A program made the position numbers and the translations under genes. From positions 1 through 64,000 of the forward strand of contig JASJCI010000032.1 of assembly GCA_030066085.1 (NCBI GenBank): a DNA stretch of 64,000 nucleotides, read 5' to 3'. Numbering within the stretch: the first letter of the stretch is position 1; every line of letters starts with the position of its first letter. Of the stretch, positions 1 through 7,954 are shown piece after piece. The notes under the pieces were generated by a model. It did not search any database. It was given only the letters and a program-made list of their open reading frames with translations, and was not told the DNA's origin. This DNA comes from Gammaproteobacteria bacterium (GTDB taxonomy: Bacteria; Pseudomonadota; Gammaproteobacteria; GCA-001735895).

Positions 1-26
1 CCGCGGTCGAGCCGCGGGGTGACAGG
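1..26. repeat. Partial dispersed palindromic repeat at window edge
   Basis: The first bases hold CCGCGG, a TCGAG loop, CCGCGGGG and then GTGACA. This is the right half of the hairpin-plus-GTGACA element that recurs near 27.4, 35.9 and 59.4 kb. The left half lies outside the window. Confidence 0.6.
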
Positions 27-138
27 TGTTAACAGTGCTGTAAAAAATTATTCCGGACAGCAGTGCGCTTGCGCGGCGGTCCGCCGAAGCGGGATGACGG
101 GTGTGCGGTCGTTATTCGTGGGCAGGCGGTGATTTGAC

Positions 139-166
139 TTGAAATAGACCCGGGGATCGGTATCAT
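139..166 (+). promoter_or_regulatory. Candidate sigma-70 promoter for tRNA-Lys
   Basis: TTGAAA at 139-144 and TATCAT at 161-166 are separated by 16 bases. The predicted start near 173 lies about ten bases before the mature tRNA, and the bases between are GC-rich, as in stable-RNA promoters. Seen directly; function is inferred. Confidence 0.5.
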
Positions 167-182
167 TCCCGGTTCTTCACGG

Positions 183-258
183 GGGCCGTTAGCTCAGTTG
201 GTAGAGCATCTGACTTTTAATCAGGTGGTCGTAGGTTCGATCCCTACACGGCCCACCA
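183..258 (+). tRNA. tRNA-Lys (anticodon TTT)
   Basis: A complete 76-nt cloverleaf. The acceptor arm GGGCCGT (183-189) pairs with ACGGCCC (248-254), followed by discriminator A and an encoded CCA. The anticodon loop CTTTTAA gives anticodon TTT (Lys), closed by a TCTGA/TCAGG stem. The T-loop GTTCGAT is canonical. A run of eight T follows the CCA directly and may help termination. No other tRNA was found in the window. Confidence 0.97.
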
Positions 259-466
259 TTTTTTTTCCGTAAAACAAAGGCTTGCGGCTTGATGCGCCGC
301 GTTCTTTCGGTCAAGCACTGCGTCGACTCTACCTGTCATGCGCAATCCCCAATGACAGCGCCATGCAGCTCGGCAGCGTCACCAGTACCCTGCAGGACTC
401 GGCCGATACGGTCTGCAATAGTTTGACGGCCTTTGGCTTCACGGCCGCCGTCGCGGAGAAAGCCCG

Positions 467-994
467 ATGCACAAACTCAAAACCCTGTTAGCCGCCGCCT
501 CGCTCGCACTGCTTGCTGCCTGCACCGGCATCCCGGATGGCGTCAAAGCGGTCGACGACTTCGAGCTCGAGCAATACCTGGGCACCTGGTACGAGGTCGC
601 ACGACTCGACCATCGCTTCGAGCGCGGCCTGTCCAACGTCACCGCCAACTACTCATTGCGCGACGACGGCGGGGTTGCGGTCGTCAACCGCGGCTACCGC
701 GGCGACACGGGCGAGTGGGACGAGGCGAACGGTAAGGCATACTTCGTCGACGCGCCGAACGTCGGTCGGTTGAAGGTGTCGTTCTTCGGTCCGTTCTATG
801 GGGGCTACAACGTCGTCGCTGTCGACCCGGCGCGCTATTCGCTCGTCGTCGGCCCCGACCGATCGTACCTGTGGATACTCTCGCGCACGCCGTCGCTGGA
901 GGATGCCGTGCTCACCGAGCTCGTCGCCAGGGCCGAGAGGCTCGGCTTTGCGACCGACGAACTGATCTATGTCGAGCACGATCGTCCCGAATGA
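467..994 (+). CDS. blc: Blc-like outer-membrane lipocalin
   Basis: A 175-residue lipoprotein of the bacterial lipocalin (Blc) family, which binds lipids or lysophospholipids at the outer membrane. The N-terminus is a lipoprotein signal ending in a lipobox LLAAC (Cys19). The lipocalin signature GTWYEVAR follows near residue 40, and an FFGPFYGGYNV segment typical of Blc appears later. Length matches the family (about 170-180). It stands alone, converging on the DUF808 gene with only 30 bases between, which hold a short GGCGG-CTC-CCGCC hairpin. Identity is based on family motifs; the ligand is unknown. Confidence 0.9.
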   Translation: MHKLKTLLAAASLALLAACTGIPDGVKAVDDFELEQYLGTWYEVARLDHRFERGLSNVTANYSLRDDGGVAVVNRGYRGDTGEWDEANGKAYFVDAPNVGRLKVSFFGPFYGGYNVVAVDPARYSLVVGPDRSYLWILSRTPSLEDAVLTELVARAERLGFATDELIYVEHDRPE

Positions 995-1024
995 GGGCGG
1001 CTCCCGCCAGTTCCGATATAGACT

Positions 1025-1966
<942 letters not shown>

Positions 1967-2310
1967 GGGGCGCTCCCGGGTGCGAAATGGGCGTAGTTTA
2001 CTACCAAACAGAATCAGCCAGTGACCGGCTTTTCAGCGCAACAGGGATTCGTCGTGCCCGATCGGCATTGGCGCTGGAAAAAAATGCGCGAAGATATCCG
2101 GGCAGGGCGATATGTCGATCATCTGCCACGCGTCGCGACGAGCGCAATTGCGCGCGGCCGAGACGACCTCGACGGCGGCGATGCGCGTTTGTTTAGTCTC
2201 TATCCGCTGCGAAGCACGTACTTTTTCAACCGGTGATATCGAGATCGATTCCATCGCCCGTATAAAAGAACTTAGAATATGCGTCCGTTACGATAGCGAA
2301 TCGAGAAGCC
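1967..2310. other. Intergenic spacer between divergent DUF808 and yceH genes
   Basis: A 344-base spacer with no convincing gene. Short open frames exist on both strands but lack a family match, a ribosome-binding site and a consistent codon pattern. The last 70 bases are A/T-richer and probably carry the yceH promoter; no clear -35/-10 pair could be assigned. Confidence 0.5.
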
Positions 2311-2958
2311 ATGCCGCCGCGAGATCTGACCGCCAACGAATGCCGCGTAATCGGCTGCCTGCTGGAAAAGTCCGTCACAACGCCTGACCAGTACCCGCTT
2401 ACGCTGAACGCGCTGACCAATGCCTGTAACCAGAAATCGTCCCGCGAACCGGTCATGAACCTGTCGCAGGGTGCGGTGCAGAACACGGTTCGCCTGCTCG
2501 AGGAGCAGCACCTGCTGCGTGTTGAAGACAACTTCAAGCGCGGGACGGAAAAGTACTCGCATCGCTTCTGCAATACGTCCTTCAGCGAACTGCAATTCGA
2601 TGCGGCGCAATATGCGATCGTGACCCTGCTGCTGTTGCGCGGTGCGCAAACCCCCGGTGAAATTCGCGCCCGCAGTGGCCGGCTGCACGAGTTCGCCGAT
2701 AACGGCGAGGTCGTGGTTGCGCTGAACTCGCTGATCGAGCGGGACGGCGATCCGCTGCTGGTAAAGCTGCCGCGCAGCCCCGGACGCAAGGATTCCGAGT
2801 ACATGCACCTGTTTGCGGGTGAAGTCGATGTCGATGCTTACGCCGAGCAGGCCGGGACAGCCGCCGCCGGAGCCCCGCGCGCCAACCTGGGTGAACTCGA
2901 AGAGCGCGTGGCCGCGCTCGAAGCCGAAGTTGCGGCACTGAAACGACTGCTCGAGTAA
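2311..2958 (+). CDS. yceH: YceH family protein (DUF480)
   Basis: A 215-residue cytoplasmic protein of the YceH/DUF480 family. The diagnostic N-terminus is present: LTANECRVIGCLLEKSVTTP followed by the QYPLTLN and ACNQKSSREPVM blocks. The family fold is a tandem winged helix, so DNA or protein binding is plausible, but no function is established. The last 25 residues form a short heptad-like coiled coil (LEERVAALEAEVAALKRLL), as in other members. Length matches the family. Monocistronic, converging on the small membrane protein at 3055. Confidence 0.92.
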   Translation: MPPRDLTANECRVIGCLLEKSVTTPDQYPLTLNALTNACNQKSSREPVMNLSQGAVQNTVRLLEEQHLLRVEDNFKRGTEKYSHRFCNTSFSELQFDAAQYAIVTLLLLRGAQTPGEIRARSGRLHEFADNGEVVVALNSLIERDGDPLLVKLPRSPGRKDSEYMHLFAGEVDVDAYAEQAGTAAAGAPRANLGELEERVAALEAEVAALKRLLE

Positions 2959-3054
2959 AGCCCGCGCCAGCGCGCTGTGCCAGCGGTCCCCGGGATTACA
3001 AAACGCAGGGCAAGCTGGCGAGCAGGCCAGGGTGGTCTCGAGGAGCCGGTTTTA

Positions 3055-3555
3055 CTACGGACTGGTCGCAGCTTTGGCCGCCTGCCTGCGCCGCGAGCGC
3101 GGCCGCCAGATACCGAGCACCACGTTGACCAGCGCCACGCCGAGCAGTACCCACAGGGACAGCCATTCGGAGCTGGTTGTATCCCTGATCGTTGCCGGAT
3201 CGATCTGCCCGGCTAACGCCTGCGCGGCGATTTGTGCCTGCTTCTCGACCGGGCCCTGCACCGCGGTCAGGGTGCCCTCGAACACCAGGATGCCGGTCGC
3301 CAGCTTGAACCAGGCCCAGCCGGCGTTGTGAAATGCCGATGTCCACGCCATTGACATCAGTCCACCGAACAACACCAGGCCGATCGACGGCAGCAGGATC
3401 CAGGTTGCAATAGCGTCCATGGCCGCGCGAATTTTTGCATATTCGACGATAGCCTCCGGTTGCGGAACGAGACTGACCAGCACCAGCAGGCTCGCCATCG
3501 CCCCCGTGAAACCGATTGCTCCGAGGGTGTGTACAAACTTCAGCAGTTGACGCAT
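3055..3555 (-). CDS. Small four-helix membrane protein, DUF2269-like
   Basis: A 166-residue integral membrane protein with about four predicted transmembrane helices (roughly residues 7-28, 52-72, 77-95 and 128-148) and a basic C-terminal tail. The first helix motif KFVHTLGAIGFTGAM, with a His near the membrane edge, resembles DUF2269-type predicted membrane proteins, sometimes suspected of binding haem or metal; that assignment is tentative. It is 307 bases downstream of the HiPIP gene on the same strand, with a strong hairpin between them, so it is probably a separate transcript. Confidence 0.6.
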   Translation of the reverse strand: MRQLLKFVHTLGAIGFTGAMASLLVLVSLVPQPEAIVEYAKIRAAMDAIATWILLPSIGLVLFGGLMSMAWTSAFHNAGWAWFKLATGILVFEGTLTAVQGPVEKQAQIAAQALAGQIDPATIRDTTSSEWLSLWVLLGVALVNVVLGIWRPRSRRRQAAKAATSP

Positions 3556-3808
3556 GGGTGCGGGTCAGGTGTCGCGGAGGTCGAAGGCCGATCGTAGCCG
3601 TGTCGGAAAGCTCGCGGTACAGGTGGGGCGTTGCGCGCGGGGGCTGTATCTGGTCGGGAACAGAAGCCCGCCCGCAGACGTTTGGCCGGCCCGCCGTACT
3701 CGGGGTACATCGGGTGCACGATCGCTTGGAGGTGAGCGCGTTGATACGCCCGCCTCCGCGGCCGAGGCGAAGCCGTGAGCACGTAGTCTACGGAAAACAG
3801 GGAGAGTG

Positions 3809-3837
3809 GTTCGACGGCCGACCGCCGGCCGTCGAAC
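3809..3837 (-). terminator. Perfect 12-bp hairpin downstream of the HiPIP gene
   Basis: GTTCGACGGCCG (3809-3820), loop ACCGC, then CGGCCGTCGAAC (3826-3837). On the minus strand it starts 26 bases after the HiPIP stop and is followed by CTGTTTTCC. Stem strength and position suggest a terminator, though the T tract is weak. The rest of the 3556-3862 spacer shows nothing recognisable. Confidence 0.5.
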
Positions 3838-3862
3838 GCGGGTCTTCGGGTAGTGGACGGTT

Positions 3863-4156
3863 TTAGCTTTTGGCAACCCAGGCGCTGCACCAGCCCTTGG
3901 CGGCCACTTCCTTACCCGGAAAAATTGCGCAGGGACCCCACTCGGCGTCACCGCCGGTGTACAGCTGGCAGTTGGCGCAGTTTTTTGCTGCATCGGGCGA
4001 CTCGTGGGTGTAGCTCAGGGCCTTTGCTTGCGCGTCATTCGGATCGAGCTTGGCGTGGCCTCCGGCAACCGCGCTACCGGTCAGTGCTGCCAGCGGAATC
4101 GCGGCGGCGGTGGCAGCGGTCAAACCCAGCATCTTGCGTCGGCTAATTTCTTTCAT
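3863..4156 (-). CDS. hip: High-potential iron-sulfur protein (HiPIP)
   Basis: A 97-residue precursor of a periplasmic HiPIP, a one-electron carrier with a [4Fe-4S] cluster that typically links cytochrome bc1 to a reaction centre, an oxidase or another reductase. The N-terminus SRRKMLGL is a twin-arginine export signal, running to about residue 31. The mature part has four cysteines at 60, 63, 76 and 90 (Cx2C, x12, C, x13, C) with GPCAIF and GWCSAW, the HiPIP signature. AGGAG precedes the ATG. No photosynthetic genes are nearby, so a respiratory partner is more likely. Confidence 0.93.
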   Translation of the reverse strand: MKEISRRKMLGLTAATAAAIPLAALTGSAVAGGHAKLDPNDAQAKALSYTHESPDAAKNCANCQLYTGGDAEWGPCAIFPGKEVAAKGWCSAWVAKS

Positions 4157-4432
4157 GAAAAACTCCTGGTATTGGCTAAACGTGTGGGGTGTTTAAGTAA
4201 TGTATAACTCACGCCCGAAAATACGTGCTGCAGTAATATAAAGATCATTCCGGGGCAAAAAAAAGACTAGACAAAAATTATTTGCCAGTGCCGTGTTCAG
4301 GTAACGCGCAGTATATATCAGCGTGGCACCGTACCGGTAGTTACCGGCGATGTCGGTGGCGCCAGTGCCTCGTATGGCGGCATGCCTGGTGAGCGATGTG
4401 ATCCTTACCGATAGTAGCGACGTACTGTTTCC

Positions 4433-5047
4433 ATGATCCAGGTATCTTACGTCAGCAGTTCACCCGAGCCGATGACAGCCGAAGCGCTGTTAGCGCTGCT
4501 CGAAGAGTGTCGAACCAACAACCGCAAGCGCGGCATCACCGGCATGTTGCTGTACGGCAATGGCACATTTTTGCAGGCGATCGAGGGCGATGAACCGGTG
4601 ATCGATGATCTGCTGACCCGTATTTGCGCTGATCCACGCCATGGCGAAATCCAGATGCTGCAGCGGCGCGAGATCGACAGGCCCGAATACGCCGAGTGGA
4701 GTATGGGCTTCGACGAGGTCAGCAACCAGGAATTCGGCGACGTCGACGGTCTGCGGGATTTCGGTAGCGAGGATTTCAATTTCGATTACCTCGTGGGGCA
4801 TGATTCGGTGGTCGATTCGCTGCTCGATCACTATCGACAGCCCAACTGGGATCTCGTTATCGGCGAGATCGATGCGCAAAAACAGGTTATCCAGCGACTC
4901 GAGCAAACCGTTTCCCAGGCGAGGGATCGAATTGCGCTGGCACGGCTGGCGTTGGAGAGCATTACCGAGGCAAGCCGCAAGGGCCAACCCAGCGAATCCC
5001 TGGTCCAGCTGTGCGAGTCGGCACTCGACTCTCTGCGCAGCAGGTAA
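4433..5047 (+). CDS. BLUF-domain blue-light photoreceptor with short C-terminal helical region
   Basis: A 204-residue protein. Residues 1-95 are a BLUF (FAD-binding blue-light sensor) domain with the full photochemical set: Tyr6, Asn30, Gln48, Trp89 and Met91. The spacings 24/18/41/43 equal those of AppA Tyr21-Asn45-Gln63-Trp104-Met106. Residues 120-204 are polar and helical with coiled-coil character (KQVIQRLEQTVSQARDRI); no EAL, GGDEF or other enzymatic output domain is present. It probably signals by protein-protein contact. The gene stands alone; the upstream 276 bases are A/T-rich and no clear promoter was assigned. Confidence 0.92.
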   Translation: MIQVSYVSSSPEPMTAEALLALLEECRTNNRKRGITGMLLYGNGTFLQAIEGDEPVIDDLLTRICADPRHGEIQMLQRREIDRPEYAEWSMGFDEVSNQEFGDVDGLRDFGSEDFNFDYLVGHDSVVDSLLDHYRQPNWDLVIGEIDAQKQVIQRLEQTVSQARDRIALARLALESITEASRKGQPSESLVQLCESALDSLRSR

Positions 5048-5287
5048 GCACAGGCGCACCGCGGGTCGGGTTGCGGGCCCATGGCGCACTGCACCCATCG
5101 CTTAAACTCCGTAGAATCCCGCACACCGCGAAACCTCCCTTGCCCGGAGCATAACCCCCTCCATCAAGCGTTTTGACCATCGCTTCGCCTGCTGTTACGC
5201 CCGCGGGTCACGCTCGAGTTCATGGCTGGACTCGCTTGTAAATGGCGCTTATGCTGTAAAACAACAATCCGGAGGAGGTATCGGTTG

Positions 5288-6019
5288 ATGAGGTTTATGA
5301 CACTACTGGGGATTGTCGTCAGTTACGGGGTGCTGCTGGTAGCTGGCCCGACAGCAATGGCGGATGGCCACAATCCACTCAAGGATCCGAGCTTCGAACT
5401 GCGGCTCCCGCCCGAGCAGGGTGGCTGGATGCTGTTCGACGAGAGCATGTTTTCGCGCGACCAGGCGCGCACCGGTAACCAGTCGATGTTCAACTGGGGA
5501 TTCAGCCGTAAAGTGCCCTATCCACCCTACCTGCTCGGCAGCGTATCCGGCAGTTTCCAGGAATTCCCGGCGACACCGGACTCGCAGTGGCGTCTTACCG
5601 GGTATGGTGTCGCACCCGTTGCACTCAGGGGTGCGCCGGCGTTCGGCGTGGTGCAGATCTCGTTTTTCGACGCCGAGGGCAAGGATCTCGGTACGGTCGA
5701 GACCGCCAGTGACAAGGGTCCACAGGCCAGCATTTCGAACAAGTTGACCGCTGCGGCAACGGCCGGCGAGTGGGTCATGCTGGATACCGGCATAGTGACC
5801 GCCCCGGCAGGTACCGCGATGATCCACGCCTTTACCCTGTTCGTCGACTATTCCGGTTCGAACAGGTCGCAGGGGGTTTACTTCGACGATTTGACCCTCT
5901 GCAGCGTCGAAGGCGACGAGTCGAAATGCCGGGAGATGAGCTCTGAAAACATGCGTGGCATTGCGCCTTACTCGCTGCAGGCGCTGCACGCCGAGCGCAA
6001 GCTGCCCGCCGACGGCTAA
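5288..6019 (+). CDS. Secreted beta-sandwich protein, carbohydrate-binding-like
   Basis: A 243-residue exported protein of unknown function. The start at 5288 is chosen because GGAGGAGG (5271-5278) sits at correct spacing and a clean signal peptide follows (to about residue 25, AMADG). The mature part begins NPLKDPSFEL and ends in VYFDDLTLC, the typical boundaries of CBM4/9-like jelly-roll domains (N-P-S-F-E opening, FDD-L closing). One domain of about 180 residues is followed by a short tail. It converges on a GH16 glycan hydrolase gene, which supports polysaccharide binding. Function is inferred. Confidence 0.65.
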   Translation: MRFMTLLGIVVSYGVLLVAGPTAMADGHNPLKDPSFELRLPPEQGGWMLFDESMFSRDQARTGNQSMFNWGFSRKVPYPPYLLGSVSGSFQEFPATPDSQWRLTGYGVAPVALRGAPAFGVVQISFFDAEGKDLGTVETASDKGPQASISNKLTAAATAGEWVMLDTGIVTAPAGTAMIHAFTLFVDYSGSNRSQGVYFDDLTLCSVEGDESKCREMSSENMRGIAPYSLQALHAERKLPADG

Positions 6020-6031
6020 CGGCTAACCGAT

Positions 6032-6050
6032 CGCGCAGTTGTGCTGCGCG
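6032..6050 (+). terminator. Hairpin between convergent genes
   Basis: CGCGCAG, loop TTGTG, CTGCGCG (7-bp perfect stem), 12 bases after the stop of the 5288-6019 gene and before the end of the convergent GH16 gene. There is no T tract, so it is only a possible terminator. Confidence 0.35.
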
Positions 6051-6090
6051 CGGATTGCGGAATTGCGGAACCTCGATAGCCCTGACGATG

Positions 6091-6948
6091 TCACTCGCGG
6101 GCCTCGTGCTTGACCCAGTCGACCTCCATGGTCCAGCTGCTCGTCATCGGGTCAGGCTTGATCTTGGCGAAATTCAATATGGCGAATAGGGGTTCCGGGA
6201 AGCTATCACCTTCGCCCGGGCTGCGGTAAACCTCTGCGCCGTCGAGACGGAATACCAGGTCGCTGTTTTCCCATTCAACCGAGTATTCGTGGTATTCGCC
6301 GAGCGTCGCGGCCTGCACCAGCATCAGTGCCTGCCAGTCGCCGCCGTCGCAGTAACCGAGACTCTTGATCGCCCGCGCGGCGTAGTGATCGGGACCGCCG
6401 TCCGAGTGATGTTCGAAGATATCGATTTCACCCGAACCGGTCATCGGCCAGCAAACGTTTTCGTCTTCCTCCTGCACCGGCGGCTCGTTGTTGCGCGCGC
6501 CGAGTAACCACCAGGCGGGAAACATGCCGGGCTGGCCGCTGTTTTCAACCCGCAGCCGGGCAGTCCACTTGCCCTTGACGAACTCCTGGCGGTTCTTGGA
6601 AGCGATGCGCCCGGCGACGTACTGCGTAGCCGGATGTTGCTTGCCGAACTTGTCCACGTTGTCGCAAGGGCGCTTTTCGCCGAGATCGACGACCCGCAGC
6701 TTGAGCGTGCCGTCGCTGACTTCGCGCGTGTTGTAGAGATTATCGGGCACGTAACACTGATCCTCGTTGTTGACCCAGAGCATCTGGTCCTGCCAGTTGG
6801 CCGGATCGAAGCGGTCGAAGTCGTCGAAAAAAACCACCCGCCAGCCCGCAGCCGTGGGCTGGTTGCCGGTGTTCATGGATTGACCGCCGGTATGGGCGCA
6901 GGCGGATATCAGCAGAGCCGATGCGGCAATAAACGAGGCGAGTTTCAT
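6091..6948 (-). CDS. Glycoside hydrolase family 16 lipoprotein
   Basis: A 285-residue predicted lipoprotein: an N-terminal hydrophobic signal with lipobox LISAC (Cys17). The GH16 jelly-roll contains the catalytic motif GEIDIFEHH, with nucleophile Glu174, Asp176 and acid/base Glu179. The family cleaves beta-1,3(4)-glucans (laminarin, lichenin), agar, carrageenan or porphyran; the substrate cannot be read from sequence, though AWWLLG and WPMTGSGEIDIFE resemble laminarinase-type members. The start at 6948 gives a proper lipoprotein signal; longer frames upstream lack one. It faces the secreted beta-sandwich gene and may act with it on exported glycans. Confidence 0.88.
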   Translation of the reverse strand: MKLASFIAASALLISACAHTGGQSMNTGNQPTAAGWRVVFFDDFDRFDPANWQDQMLWVNNEDQCYVPDNLYNTREVSDGTLKLRVVDLGEKRPCDNVDKFGKQHPATQYVAGRIASKNRQEFVKGKWTARLRVENSGQPGMFPAWWLLGARNNEPPVQEEDENVCWPMTGSGEIDIFEHHSDGGPDHYAARAIKSLGYCDGGDWQALMLVQAATLGEYHEYSVEWENSDLVFRLDGAEVYRSPGEGDSFPEPLFAILNFAKIKPDPMTSSWTMEVDWVKHEARE

Positions 6949-7291
6949 ATCGAGTTCCGATTGGCCTGTTTCGACTGCGGCGGATGCCGTCCGGGCAGGG
7001 CCCGGCGGTTGGCCGGTGTTTTTCTGGTCGATTCGGACCAGTATAACCGATTGTCCTCGTACGAATCCGCGCTGTTTCGGTGCAGATCGAGGCCAGCGAT
7101 CCAGGACAATGGTGGCCGTGTACGCGGGTTGTTTGCGCACCACCAGGGCGCATCTCGCGGGGAATGCCGAGTGGCCTTGTAAGTCTATATATTTCAATTA
7201 TTTAGATTACCTTGTTGCTACCGCTGTTGGTTCGGCGAACAGCCAGCAAAAGTAACGACGAGAAATATTTCACTCACCCTTGATTTTTTTG
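6949..7291. other. Intergenic spacer upstream of GH16 gene
   Basis: With the promoter region to 7363, this is a 415-base gene-free stretch between divergent genes. It is A/T-rich around 7180-7220. Open frames here lack ribosome-binding sites and family matches. It must hold the divergent promoters; only the rightward one could be proposed. Confidence 0.45.
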
Positions 7292-7319
7292 TTGCAGCGC
7301 ACAAATCCTCGCCTAATAT
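7292..7319 (+). promoter_or_regulatory. Candidate promoter for the 102-aa gene
   Basis: TTGCAG (7292-7297), 16-base spacer, TAATAT (7314-7319). The predicted start near 7326 gives a leader of about 38 bases before the ATG at 7364. The -10 is good, the -35 only fair. Confidence 0.35.
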
Positions 7320-7363
7320 CCACGCCAGCAATGGTTCCGAACCTGATGAACAGGAGAATGGAA

Positions 7364-7672
7364 ATGCACAGGAACGCTGAAAACATACCGCAAGATGCGA
7401 ACCCGTCCTCGCTAGTCGGGCGGCTCGCGCGCAACCTGTCCGGGCTGCTCGAAGCCCATGCCGGGCGCACCGAGTCCCCGCGGGTTTATCCCGCGACCCG
7501 GCAGGATGGCCGCGATTCGGCCGGCGAGCGCGCGGTGCCCGCGCAGTTGTTGCCGGAAACGGAAACCGCGACTCGCTCATCGAGCGGCGGGCTGTGGCGC
7601 TGGCTCGGCAAGGCCTATGCCGCGCACGAGGCGCGCCTGGCGCGACTGCGCGTCTACGATCCCCGCCTGTAG
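7364..7672 (+). CDS. Hypothetical 102-aa protein
   Basis: Not recognised. A 102-residue soluble protein with no signal peptide or transmembrane helix. Start chosen at 7364, where AGGAG (7352-7356) has seven bases of spacing. The N-terminus is a short helix-forming stretch (SSLVGRLARNLSGLLEAH), the middle is polar and probably disordered (about residues 35-70), and the end is a basic helix (LWRWLGKAYAAHEARLARLRVYDPRL region, Trp- and Arg-rich). A promoter candidate upstream and a strong hairpin 11 bases downstream suggest a self-contained transcription unit, which supports it being real. Confidence 0.6.
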   Translation: MHRNAENIPQDANPSSLVGRLARNLSGLLEAHAGRTESPRVYPATRQDGRDSAGERAVPAQLLPETETATRSSSGGLWRWLGKAYAAHEARLARLRVYDPRL

Positions 7673-7682
7673 ATTCTACCAA

Positions 7683-7705
7683 CCGGCGGTGGCCCACACC
7701 GCCGG
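7683..7705 (+). terminator. Strong hairpin terminator after the 102-aa gene
   Basis: CCGGCGGTG (7683-7691), loop GCCCA, CACCGCCGG (7697-7705), followed by GTTTA. A 9-bp perfect GC-rich stem starting 11 bases after the stop codon. The T tract is short. Confidence 0.5.
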
Positions 7706-7954
7706 GTTTACCCGGCGCGCGATCCGTGGGTCGGTCGAGCCAGTCTCGACGAAGGTTCCGATATTTCGATTGCCCTCCCGCCTGTTGACGGGTCCGGGCG
7801 GCATTTTTCCCGATCCCGGCGATTTGCCAGCCCGCATCCAGGCGGACCGGTACCCCCACTTTTTCTGATCCCGGCGATGCGCTTTTTTTGATTGAACAAA
7901 ACCCGGGCTTTTTCCAGAATGTGGGCTTCGCCGAGGCCGTCGAGAATTGTCGCC

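Noticed and set aside
2033-2254. Possible 73-aa minus-strand gene in the DUF808-yceH gap
   Set aside because: Weak start context, no family match and overlapping alternative frames.
3565-3993. Possible 142-aa gene overlapping the HiPIP 3' end
   Set aside because: Runs through the strong hairpin at 3809-3837 and overlaps HiPIP out of frame; Arg/Pro-rich shadow composition.
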